The notes under the pieces: generated by a model
The model's database searches: none
Told to the model about the DNA's origin: nothing
What the model saw: the letters and a program-made list of their open reading frames with translations, nothing else
Made by a program: the position numbers and the translations under genes
In this document: one piece after another, positions 42,778-51,139 of the stretch
Layout: each line of letters opens with the position of its first letter
Position numbering within the stretch: position 1 is the first letter of the stretch
Assembly: GCF_003382565.3 (NCBI RefSeq)
Contig: NZ_CP086253.1
Location: 2,790,001 to 2,854,000, forward strand
Origin: Pectobacterium aquaticum
Lineage (GTDB): Bacteria > Pseudomonadota > Gammaproteobacteria > Enterobacterales > Enterobacteriaceae
DNA: 64,000 nucleotides
Direction: 5' to 3'

Positions 42778-44054
42778 CGCACAACCCGATAACACGCTAT
42801 CTGCCCTATTGGTGTTTCTACCTCCATCAGGGCATGATCACCGCCCTCATTATGCAGGGCGTAGCAGGCTATTTTCGCCATGCTGGGCTGGATCTGGCGC
42901 AATTAAGCTGGCTGTCGCTGACCTTTCTGCCGTGGATTGCCAAGTGCCTGTGGGCACCGTGGGGTGAGCGTCACACCCTCCCTCTGCGTGGTAATCCCTA
43001 TTTAGGCAGTCTGGTGCTACTCCAGATCGCGATGGCGGCGACGCTGGTCGTGATTGGCGTCATCTCCCCCGAGCACTCTGTTCTGACTATCATCATTGCG
43101 CTGATGTTGCTGGCATTGCTCTCCGCCAGCCACGATATCTATGCCGACGGCATCACGATCTGCACCACTAACGCGTCCAGTCGCGCGCTGGCGAATACCG
43201 CACAGGTCGGCGGCAGCTATCTGGGTATTCTATTCGGCTCTTATGCGTTCCTGAGTATTGCGGAACAGGCGGGATGGCGAGGCGGCTTCTTCGCGCTGGC
43301 GGGGCTATCGCTGCTGATGCTCATCTTGCCGCTGCGCTATATCCAACAATCCCCTATTCAGCACAGCCAGACTTTGGATCGTCAGAGTCCGGATCGTCAG
43401 AGTCAGCAAGCCGCACGCCCGACGCTAAATCGTCTGACGTTTAAAGCACTCTGGCCGGCATTAACCTTCACGGCCATTTTCTATCTGGCAATGCGCGGCA
43501 TGATGGCGCTACAAACCGTCATGCTGATCGACAGACAGCTTAGCCTGAGCCAATTGGGTATCGTCATGACCGTGTACAGCACCGCCGTCAGCGGCGTAGG
43601 GATTGTGCTCGCCAATGCTCTGATTCGACGCATGGGCGCACTGCGCTGCCTGCTGCCCGTGATGGTTGTGCACGCTCTGCTCGCCAGTGTGCTGGCCGTC
43701 GGCTACCCGCGGTATTCATTGAACGCCTGGATCGCGCTTTTTGGCGTGGTCAATCTGGCTGCCGCCGTCGGGTTTGTCACGCTATACAACGTCCTGATGG
43801 GCTTAGTCAGACCGCATCAGCCCGCTTCCGACTATGCGCTGTTTCAATCGACCGATGCGGCTGTCGCCATGATCGTGTCGATTGCTGCGCTTCAGTTAGC
43901 GCATCACACGAATTATCAGACCACGCTAGGCGTACTGGCCTGCTTCGCAGTCGCCAGCCTGTGGCCCGCCAAGCGGCTATCTGTACGGCTTTCCCGCGCG
44001 TTTTCAGAGGGAACGTCCCCCGGTGTTGCAAACCAACAGGGACAGGATTCATGA
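42774..44054 (+). CDS. ybtX: YbtX-like MFS transporter
   Basis: 426 residues with about 12 membrane helices. YLPYWCFYLHQGMITALIMQ, FLPWIAKCLWAPWGE, SASHDIYADGITICTTNA and AQVGGSYLGILFGSYAFL correspond to YbtX and the AmpG/RhtX-type permeases. RhtX-type proteins import ferric siderophores in some bacteria; YbtX's exact role is debated, with links to zinc. A short repeat in the central loop (DRQSPDRQSQQ) looks like a small expansion. Translationally coupled to the 140-aa gene. Confidence 0.8.
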   Translation: MTHNPITRYLPYWCFYLHQGMITALIMQGVAGYFRHAGLDLAQLSWLSLTFLPWIAKCLWAPWGERHTLPLRGNPYLGSLVLLQIAMAATLVVIGVISPEHSVLTIIIALMLLALLSASHDIYADGITICTTNASSRALANTAQVGGSYLGILFGSYAFLSIAEQAGWRGGFFALAGLSLLMLILPLRYIQQSPIQHSQTLDRQSPDRQSQQAARPTLNRLTFKALWPALTFTAIFYLAMRGMMALQTVMLIDRQLSLSQLGIVMTVYSTAVSGVGIVLANALIRRMGALRCLLPVMVVHALLASVLAVGYPRYSLNAWIALFGVVNLAAAVGFVTLYNVLMGLVRPHQPASDYALFQSTDAAVAMIVSIAALQLAHHTNYQTTLGVLACFAVASLWPAKRLSVRLSRAFSEGTSPGVANQQGQDS

Positions 44055-44082
44055 CGGGGAGAACGTGCAGGACATCTGCTGT

Positions 44083-44139
44083 ATTCGGGTTGAAATAGAC
44101 CCGATACGGGTAGCTCAAAAAATGCAAACGATTATCATT
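44083..44139 (+). promoter_or_regulatory. YbtA-like operators and Fur box before fyuA
   Basis: ATTCGGGTTG (44083-44092), AAATAGAC (44093-44100) and CCGATACGGGTAG (44101-44113) repeat the motifs at 42266-42300 in the other order. AACGATTATCATT (44127-44139) is a Fur-box core with one mismatch. Confidence 0.65.
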
Positions 44140-44262
44140 TAACTTTCATCATTCTCTGTCTCACACGCTTTCCGTATCGTAGCTTTCCGTATCGTAAAAA
44201 AGCGTGTCGTGATGAAAGCCGTTGCCTTTGACATCGATTTTAGTCTTTTCAGGGATTTAATA

Positions 44263-46272
44263 ATGAAAATAATGCGTCTTTATCCGCTTGCCTTAACTGG
44301 CGTGTTTCTCTCTTCTTATGCCTTTGCCGCTCAGGACGATACGCTTGTTGTCACCGCCAGCAAACAGTCGCCGTATTCTGCCTCGGCCAATAACGTCTCT
44401 TCCACCGTCGTGACGGCACCGGAGCTGAAAGACGCTGGTGTCACCAGCACCGATAAACTCACTCGTGTGATGCCCGGCCTGAATCTCGGCAATAACGGTA
44501 GCCTGCTGTTTCCGTCAATCTCACTGCGCGGTGTGTCCTCGGCACAGGATTTCTACAGCCCAGCCGTGACCGTCTACGTGGACGGCGTACCGCAGCTCGC
44601 CACCAACACCGTGCAGGCACTCTCCGATGTGGAAAGCATCGAAATGCTGAGAGGCCCACAGGGAACGCTGTACGGTAAAAGCGCTCAGGGTGGCATTATC
44701 AATATCGTCACTCAGCAACCGGACAGCACGCCGCGTGGCTATGTCGAAGGCGGCGTCGCCAGCCGTGACGGCTATCACGGCAAAATCAACCTCAGCGGCC
44801 CCATTCAGGATGGCCTGCTATACGGTAGCGTCACGCTGCTGCGTCAGGTCGATTCGGGCGCGATGACTAACCCTGCTACCGGCAGCGACAATCTCGGCGG
44901 GACAAAATCCAGCGTCGGGAATCTTCGACTGCGGCTGGCACCCGATGATCAGCCGTGGGAAACCAGTCTGGCGCTGACGGAAGACTGCTCGCGCGCCACG
45001 CAGGATACCTACCTGCCGTTTGGTGATGCAAAAAACCGGACACTGGAGATCGCCGCGGGTGCCCCCGACCCGACATTGCGCCGCTGCACACACAGCCAGT
45101 CGCTGAGCGGAAAATACACCACCGATAACTGGATTTTTAGCCTGATCGGCGCATGGCAACAGCAGAATTACGCGCGCACCTTCCCGAACGGTACGCGAAT
45201 TGCCGACATGCCGGAGCGCTGGAATCAGGACGTACAGGAGCTGCGTGCCGCGACACACGGCGCAGGCCGCGAAGTGGATATGGTGTTCGGTCTTTACCGA
45301 CAGAACATGCGTGAAAAACTCGATCTAACCTATATTCAGGCGGGTTCTCCGTTTATGAAGAGCAATGCCAACACGTCGTCGGAGACCTTAGCCGCCTACA
45401 GCGATCTGACCTGGCACCTGACCGACCGCATCGATCTGGGCGGCGGGCTGCGCGTGTCACACGATAGAGCCGAAACCCGTTACCACCAGCAGTTCTCAGG
45501 TATGAACGTAGGCGACCGCAATAGCGTCGATGACGATCAGGTACTGGGGCAGCTCTCCGCCAGCTATCTGCTGAATAATGATTGGCGTGTCTATACTCGC
45601 ATCGCGCAGGGCTACAAGCCAACAGGCTTTAACTACTCACCTGCCGCCGGCACACAAGCCATTCCGTACAGCGCAGAGAAATCGATTAACTATGAAATCG
45701 GCTCGCGCTATCAGAGTGGCGATGTGCAGCTTCAGGGCGCGGTGTTCCACACCCATACGCGTGATATGCAGCTGTATTCCGGCCCGGTCAGTATGCAAAC
45801 GCTCAGCAACGCAGGCAGTGCCGACGCTAGCGGCGTAGAGATGATGCTGAAGTGGCAGTTCGTTCCCAACTGGTCATGGGATATCAACAGCACCTATGTC
45901 CGTTCTGAATTTACTGGCGACAGCGAGAGCTATCAGGATAAACGCGTGCCCTTCGTACCGCGCTACGGGGCTGGCACCAGCCTGAACGGACTGATTGACA
46001 CCTCATTTGGTGCGTTGATGCCGCGTCTGGCCTTCAATGTGGTAGGGCCGCACTACTTCGATGGTGATAACGCATTGCGTCAGGGCACCTATACCACGAC
46101 TGACCTGCGTCTCAGTTGGCAGGCTACCGATCGGGTAAATATTGCAGGCTATGTGGATAACGTCTTTGACCGTCGCTATCGCACCTTTGGCTTTATGAGC
46201 GGCACATCAGGCTACGCGCAGGTCAATGAAGGCCGAACCGTTGGCGTAGACGTGCGGGTAGATTTATTCTGA
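44263..46272 (+). CDS. fyuA: FyuA-like TonB-dependent yersiniabactin receptor
   Basis: 669 residues from ATG 44263, which starts a clean signal peptide (MKIMRLYPLALTGVFLSSYA, cleaved near AFA-AQ). The TonB box is DTLVVTASKQ, followed by the plug (ATDKLTRVMPG-like region, MLRGPQGTLYGKSAQGGIIN) and a barrel ending in FDRRYRTFGFMSG and the terminal aromatic DLF. It is colinear with FyuA throughout, including SPAVTVYVDGVPQLATNTVQ and DSTPRGYVEGGV. It takes ferric yersiniabactin or a close relative across the outer membrane. FyuA is also a pesticin receptor in Yersinia. Confidence 0.9.
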   Translation: MKIMRLYPLALTGVFLSSYAFAAQDDTLVVTASKQSPYSASANNVSSTVVTAPELKDAGVTSTDKLTRVMPGLNLGNNGSLLFPSISLRGVSSAQDFYSPAVTVYVDGVPQLATNTVQALSDVESIEMLRGPQGTLYGKSAQGGIINIVTQQPDSTPRGYVEGGVASRDGYHGKINLSGPIQDGLLYGSVTLLRQVDSGAMTNPATGSDNLGGTKSSVGNLRLRLAPDDQPWETSLALTEDCSRATQDTYLPFGDAKNRTLEIAAGAPDPTLRRCTHSQSLSGKYTTDNWIFSLIGAWQQQNYARTFPNGTRIADMPERWNQDVQELRAATHGAGREVDMVFGLYRQNMREKLDLTYIQAGSPFMKSNANTSSETLAAYSDLTWHLTDRIDLGGGLRVSHDRAETRYHQQFSGMNVGDRNSVDDDQVLGQLSASYLLNNDWRVYTRIAQGYKPTGFNYSPAAGTQAIPYSAEKSINYEIGSRYQSGDVQLQGAVFHTHTRDMQLYSGPVSMQTLSNAGSADASGVEMMLKWQFVPNWSWDINSTYVRSEFTGDSESYQDKRVPFVPRYGAGTSLNGLIDTSFGALMPRLAFNVVGPHYFDGDNALRQGTYTTTDLRLSWQATDRVNIAGYVDNVFDRRYRTFGFMSGTSGYAQVNEGRTVGVDVRVDLF

Positions 46273-46306
46273 TTTCTATTATCGGTATTCGTACCGTAGA
46301 AACCTG

Positions 46307-46331
46307 TCGGGATGGTGTTCAGCCATCCCGA
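46307..46331 (+). terminator. Terminator-like hairpin after fyuA
   Basis: TCGGGATGG (46307-46315) pairs with CCATCCCGA (46323-46331) around TGTTCAG. The T-tract is poor. The remaining bases to 46542 hold no gene. Confidence 0.5.
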
Positions 46332-46542
46332 TAGCATCGCATTGAATGCCTTTTATCCCCATCTCCTAAGGGTTAACCTACCGTCTCTCACCCTTACAAT
46401 CCGTTACCGATTAGGATGTCTCCTTGCACCAAAGTCATATTAATGACATTACCCCTGCCCCATACTGCTGGCTTATCACTGAATTCTCATGCCCCGTTTT
46501 TCCCTGCTATTTTGTGCCTCGTGCGCCTGCCGGAGACCCGTC

Positions 46543-47919
46543 ATGAAACGTAACACGATCCTGATCTTCACGGTTTCTGCCATCATTTTACTCGCAGCAG
46601 CCACAACAATAGGGTGGAAAGTTGGTCGGGGAAACAGCAATGCGCTGTGGGAGATCGTCAGCGAACAATGCGTGCCCAATCAGCAACGCAACGGCAAACC
46701 GGCCCCCTGTCTAGAGGTTAATCTGGCAGAGGGCTACGTGCTCTTCGATGACAGAAACGGTCCCTATCACGACCTGTTGCTCCCAACGGATAAAATCAGC
46801 GGCATCGAAAGCCTTGAACTCTTGCAGCAAAACGTACCTAATTTCTTTATGCAGGCGTGGGATCGACGCGGCCATCTTTCACGTGAAGCGGGCAAACCGA
46901 TCAAAGATGATTACCTCTCGCTGGCAATAAACTCACGCTATGGACGCACGCAAAACCAGCTGCATATCCACATTGCCTGCCTGCGCCCGGAAATTTATCA
47001 AACGTTGAATCAGCAATTCCCGACGCTCTCTGCCGACTGGAAAACGCTGCCGGTGAAAATCAACGGGCACATCTATCTGGCAAAAACGCTCACGGCGAAC
47101 GAACTGACGCAAAGCGATCCATTCAAAACACTCGATCGCTACGCCCAGCCGCGGAATGAATCTATCGGCAAATACGGCCTTGCGATGGTCTCCACGCCAG
47201 CAGGCGAAAAGGTGCTGCTCGCCAGCAGTCTTGACGTGTTCAATATGAGCCTCGGTTCTGTAGAGGAAATTCAGGATTTTTCCTGTGCGCTGGCTGCTAT
47301 GCAGCAGCACCTCTCTCAAGGTCACGATACGTTGCCGCTCGTCGTTCCTTTACTGTTTTATCACGGCCAGCGTAGCCCTTATCCCTATACGCTGCGCTGG
47401 CTCGACGGTTTTGCTGACGCTATTCAGGCAGAAAAACTCTACAACGCTCCCTTTCCTTTGGTTGACCTCACGGTGATACCAGATGAGGACATCAAGACGC
47501 ATCGCCGCGTGGCGCTGTTGGAACTGGTGCAAAAACACATTCGCACGCGAGATATGCTGGAACTGGCGCAGGATATCGGGCTATTATTTGAGCGCTGGCA
47601 GGTACCACTGCCGCAAAAAAGAGCAATACTGTTTTACATCGCGCGGAGCGGCAACACCTCAAGGCCGGCAGAGTTTATTGAGGCCGTCGCGCAGTCTCTG
47701 TCAACGGATCGGGAGGCGATCATGACCATCGCACAGCAGCTTGAGAAAATCGGGTTTGAAAAAGGCATCAAGCATGGCATGCAGCAAGGTATGAAAGCCA
47801 GTGCTCGAAACATTGCTCGCCAGCTTTTGCTCAGCGGCATGGAGCCCGCTCAGGTCAGCCAGATTACTCAGTTAAGCGCGACGGAACTGGCGCAGCTTGT
47901 TGACTCATCGAATGAGTAG
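46543..47919 (+). CDS. CDP-diacylglycerol pyrophosphatase fused to an Rpn-type nuclease C-terminal half
   Basis: 458 residues from ATG 46543. Residues about 1-250 are Cdh: a signal anchor, then ALWEIVSEQCVPNQQ, YVLFDDRNGPYHDLLLPTDKI, the catalytic HIT-like LHIHIACLRPEI and SLDVFNMSLGSVEEIQD, where Cdh normally ends. The frame then continues as the RpnA/YhgA-like family from SCALAAMQQHLSQGHDTLPL and VVPLLFYHGQRSPYPYTLRW to the C-terminus. The Rpn catalytic PD-(D/E)XK portion, normally N-terminal to AAMQRHL, is missing. The fusion therefore keeps Cdh chemistry (CDP-diacylglycerol to phosphatidate plus CMP) but the nuclease part should be dead. It probably arose by deletion between adjacent genes. 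Confidence 0.75.
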   Translation: MKRNTILIFTVSAIILLAAATTIGWKVGRGNSNALWEIVSEQCVPNQQRNGKPAPCLEVNLAEGYVLFDDRNGPYHDLLLPTDKISGIESLELLQQNVPNFFMQAWDRRGHLSREAGKPIKDDYLSLAINSRYGRTQNQLHIHIACLRPEIYQTLNQQFPTLSADWKTLPVKINGHIYLAKTLTANELTQSDPFKTLDRYAQPRNESIGKYGLAMVSTPAGEKVLLASSLDVFNMSLGSVEEIQDFSCALAAMQQHLSQGHDTLPLVVPLLFYHGQRSPYPYTLRWLDGFADAIQAEKLYNAPFPLVDLTVIPDEDIKTHRRVALLELVQKHIRTRDMLELAQDIGLLFERWQVPLPQKRAILFYIARSGNTSRPAEFIEAVAQSLSTDREAIMTIAQQLEKIGFEKGIKHGMQQGMKASARNIARQLLLSGMEPAQVSQITQLSATELAQLVDSSNE

Positions 47920-48068
47920 GCTCTAAAAATACAACGCCACGAGATAGTCCGCACTTCCCTACGGTTTATTCTTTATCCCCTCTTTTTCATCATCGACGCG
48001 GCCAGCTAAGGCTGCGTCGCGGTGCCAATTTATACGCTCTGGATCACATTTTCTTTGCACCACGTCGT

Positions 48069-48090
48069 TGTAATTTGTTATGTTATTACA
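48069..48090 (+). promoter_or_regulatory. Zur-like palindrome before the ABC/MFS operon
   Basis: TGTAAT-N10-ATTACA (48069-48090) encloses TTTGTTATGTTATTAC, resembling the gammaproteobacterial Zur core GTTATrTTATAAC. It lies 32 bases upstream of the first ATG. Zinc control of this operon is inferred. Confidence 0.5.
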
Positions 48091-48121
48091 TATCGATTTA
48101 CACTGGCACTATACGTTATCC

Positions 48122-48964
48122 ATGATTAACCGGAACAGACACACAGACGCCATTCTTCAGGTAGAAAACCTGAGCCTGTCTATGGGCGGTGAAACCAAAG
48201 TCAGCGATATCAGCTTTACGCTGTTCGCAGGTGAACGAGTCTGTTTGCTCGGTGCGTCCGGTTCTGGTAAATCCCTCACCGCCAAAACAGTCATCGGCAC
48301 ACCGCCGTCGGGCTGCCAGATTAGCGGCCGTATTCGGGTGAATGGCGAAGAGGTCAGTCAGTTGAAAGCACTGGCACGCCCATCGGTTAGCCGCGTTTCG
48401 GCCGTGTTCCAGGACTCAGCAACGGCGCTTAATCCTCTCATGCCGTTGGGAAAACAACTGTCTCTGGCGTTGAAAATCCCCTCTTCCTCTGAGCTTTCTG
48501 CACTTCTGGCTGCCATGAAGCTGGATGATATTCCCAACCTGCTGCAACGCTATCCTGCCGAACTGTCCGGTGGCCAGCGCCAGCGCATTTGTATCACCCT
48601 CGCCCTACTCGGCAAGACACGCCTGCTGGTGGCGGACGAACCGACAACCGCGCTCGATGTCATTACCCAGAAGCAGGTATTGCAGGTCTTACTGGAACGT
48701 AGCGCGCAGCCGGATGCTCCCGCCCTGCTGTTTATTACACATGATATCGCCGTTGCCGCCCAACTCTGCCAGCGTGGCCTGGTGATGGAAAACGGGCGAG
48801 TCATTGAATCCGGCAGTATGCAGCAACTACTGAATGCACCACAGCAGCCGTATACCCGCAGTCTGGTCGCTGCCGCGCGTCGCGCTGACACGCTTTTATC
48901 TGACAATGTGTTACTGACGACGAAGGTATTGCCTTCAGCCGTTGCCGGAGCACTTGCCGGATGA
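48122..48964 (+). CDS. Oligopeptide/opine-type ABC transporter ATPase 1 (DppD/CntD-like)
   Basis: 280 residues from ATG 48122. A frame open from 48080 would cross the operator. Walker A CLLGASGSGKSLTAKTVIG, Q-loop VSRVSAVFQDSATALNPLMP, signature LSGGQRQRICITLALL and Walker B LLVADEPTTALD. DppD family: the FQD-x5-LNP Q-loop is characteristic. It energises import with the second ATPase and the fused permease downstream. First gene of a five-gene operon, overlapping the next start (ATGA). Confidence 0.85.
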   Translation: MINRNRHTDAILQVENLSLSMGGETKVSDISFTLFAGERVCLLGASGSGKSLTAKTVIGTPPSGCQISGRIRVNGEEVSQLKALARPSVSRVSAVFQDSATALNPLMPLGKQLSLALKIPSSSELSALLAAMKLDDIPNLLQRYPAELSGGQRQRICITLALLGKTRLLVADEPTTALDVITQKQVLQVLLERSAQPDAPALLFITHDIAVAAQLCQRGLVMENGRVIESGSMQQLLNAPQQPYTRSLVAAARRADTLLSDNVLLTTKVLPSAVAGALAG

Positions 48965-49797
48965 ACCGCCACCTGCACGCGGTTTCCTCACCGTTTTTAA
49001 GCCTTGAGCACGTCAGCCGCTATCGCCAGACGTCACGTTTGCCGTGGCAAAAGGCCGATCCCGCCAGTGCCATTTTTCACGACCTATCGCTGAACCTGCA
49101 ACAGCACGAACGCGTCGGGCTGGTTGGTGCCTCCGGCTGTGGTAAATCCACGCTGCTAAAAACCCTGCTCGCGCTTGAAGCGCCGGAAAGTGGCGCGGTG
49201 TACTGCGACGGCAACCTGATTAAACCCGGTTCAGTGCGTTCGCTGCTCTGGTATCGCCGCCGCGTTCAGTACATTCCGCAGGATCCGGCAGGCTCGCTCG
49301 CGCCACGTCAGCGCATCGCCGATCTCCTCATCGAGCCGCTGAAGCGACTCCGCCCCGATGAGAACCGTCATGCTAATGGAAACCATTCTGCCCGTCTGGG
49401 CGAAATCATGGATCAGGTAGGACTGAGCGTCACGCTTCTGGATAAGGTCGCCGGGCAGCTTTCCGGGGGACAGGCACAGCGTGTCGCGCTGGCACGAGCG
49501 CTGATTGTTCGACCCGAGTTTTTACTGGCGGACGAGCCCGTCAGCGGTCTGGACTTGCCGCTGCGTGAACAAATTAAAGCCCTGCTTCAGCAGGTCACCG
49601 AACAAAACAAAATGGGCTTGCTGATGGTCTCGCACGATATTTCCATGCTCGCCGGGCTGTGCGACAGGATGCTGGTCATGGACGGCGGACGTATTATTGA
49701 AGATCGCCCCACAGCCGAGGTGCTGGCTTCGCCGCAGCAGGCGCACACTGCTCATCTGTTGCAGGCCGTCCCCGCGCTATCTACGTCAGGCTATTAG
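48961..49797 (+). CDS. Oligopeptide/opine-type ABC transporter ATPase 2 (DppF/CntF-like)
   Basis: 278 residues. Walker A GLVGASGCGKSTLLKTLLA, Q-loop VQYIPQDPAGSLAPRQRI, signature LSGGQAQRVALARALI and Walker B FLLADEPVSGLD, as in DppF-type subunits. It forms a heterodimer with the upstream ATPase. A switch from peptide to opine-metallophore or nickel transport cannot be read from ATPases alone. The start overlaps the previous stop by four bases. Confidence 0.85.
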   Translation: MNRHLHAVSSPFLSLEHVSRYRQTSRLPWQKADPASAIFHDLSLNLQQHERVGLVGASGCGKSTLLKTLLALEAPESGAVYCDGNLIKPGSVRSLLWYRRRVQYIPQDPAGSLAPRQRIADLLIEPLKRLRPDENRHANGNHSARLGEIMDQVGLSVTLLDKVAGQLSGGQAQRVALARALIVRPEFLLADEPVSGLDLPLREQIKALLQQVTEQNKMGLLMVSHDISMLAGLCDRMLVMDGGRIIEDRPTAEVLASPQQAHTAHLLQAVPALSTSGY

Positions 49798-49881
49798 CTC
49801 GCTGAAAACACGCTTTTTACCATAAAATATCGCATCAATAACACCTTCCCCCATAACGGGCTTTTTATAACGGATCATGAC

Positions 49882-51129
49882 ATGTCAGACCTTACCGCCA
49901 ACCGCGCACCACGGCCTTATCCCCCGTTGCTTCTGGGTAGCCAGCTTGTTTTCAATATTGGCTTTTATGCCGTCGTGCCGTTTCTGGCGATTTTCCTGCG
50001 CGACGACATGCTGCTTTCCGGCTGGGCTATCGGGCTGGTGATTGGCTTACGCACCTTTTCTCAACAGGGCATGTTTTTAGTCGGCGGCGCGCTGGCTGAC
50101 CGATTCGGCGCGCGCGTGATCATCCTGTGTGGCTGTGTCGTACGTATCAGCGGCTATCTCCTGCTGGCGTTAGGCGACTCGCTATGGCCGATCATCCTTG
50201 GTGCCTGCCTGACCGGTGTCGGCGGTGCCCTGTTCTCTCCCGCCATCGAAGCGCTGATGGCACAGGCCGGTACGCAAAGTGAAAAAGAGGGAAAACGCAG
50301 CCGCTCTGAATGGTTCGCTCTGTTTGCCATTTGCGGCGAGTTAGGCGCAGTGCTGGGGCCGTTGCTCGGCTCAGTGCTGGCCGGATACGGATTCCAGCGC
50401 GTGGCGCTCGCGGGCGCGGGCGTGTTTGTTATCGCGCTCATCATCCTGTTTTTCAGCCTGCCACCGACGCAGCGCAATCGGGGAGAATTACAGATTGCTC
50501 CGTGGTGGGAAACGTTCCGCCAGCGCCGCTTTGTCGCATTCATCATTGCCTACAGCGCTTACCTATTCAGCTACAACCAGCTCTATCTGGCACTGCCGGT
50601 TGAACTGCATCGCTCCGGCAGCAGCGAGAAAGATCTCGGTCCGCTATTTGTGCTGGCTTCCCTGCTGGTGATCGGATTACAGCTCCCGCTGGCGCGTTTT
50701 GCCCGTCGGGTTGGCGCGGCACGCATGCTGCCACTGGGCTTTGCGCTGCTAGCTGCATCGTTCTTTAGCGTCGCGCTGTTTGCCTCCAGCACGCCGCCTG
50801 AAGGCTGGCAGCGCCTGCTTCCGGCTATCTCGTTAATTACGCTGCTGACTCTGGGTCAAATGCTGATCGTTCCGGTCGGGATGGATCTTATCCCGCACTT
50901 TGCCAACAACCAGAATTTGGGTGCGCACTATGGCGCGCTGGCGTCGATGGGTGGCATCGCCGTTCTGGTCGGCAACTTTATCCTCGGCAGCCAGCTTGAC
51001 CGCGCGCTGACGCCGTCACCGCAGGCCGCCATTCCGTGGGTGCTGCTCGCCGCCGTGCCGTTGTGCAGTTCGCTGGCCATGATGGTCATCTGCCGCCCGT
51101 TTAAATCCGCTTCAACCGTGAATGAATAA
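49882..51129 (+). CDS. MFS transporter within the ABC operon (possible metallophore exporter)
   Basis: 415 residues, about 12 helices. Motif A is GGALADRFGARVII (about 70), and the region LTGVGGALFSPAIEALMAQ is typical of DHA1 efflux proteins such as MdtH. Its presence inside an ABC-importer operon recalls CntE, the metallophore exporter of staphylopine-type systems, but no CntLM synthase genes are here. TAACGGATC precedes the ATG. The stop overlaps the start region of the next gene. Confidence 0.75.
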   Translation: MSDLTANRAPRPYPPLLLGSQLVFNIGFYAVVPFLAIFLRDDMLLSGWAIGLVIGLRTFSQQGMFLVGGALADRFGARVIILCGCVVRISGYLLLALGDSLWPIILGACLTGVGGALFSPAIEALMAQAGTQSEKEGKRSRSEWFALFAICGELGAVLGPLLGSVLAGYGFQRVALAGAGVFVIALIILFFSLPPTQRNRGELQIAPWWETFRQRRFVAFIIAYSAYLFSYNQLYLALPVELHRSGSSEKDLGPLFVLASLLVIGLQLPLARFARRVGAARMLPLGFALLAASFFSVALFASSTPPEGWQRLLPAISLITLLTLGQMLIVPVGMDLIPHFANNQNLGAHYGALASMGGIAVLVGNFILGSQLDRALTPSPQAAIPWVLLAAVPLCSSLAMMVICRPFKSASTVNE

Positions 51130-51139
51130 GGAAAGATTG

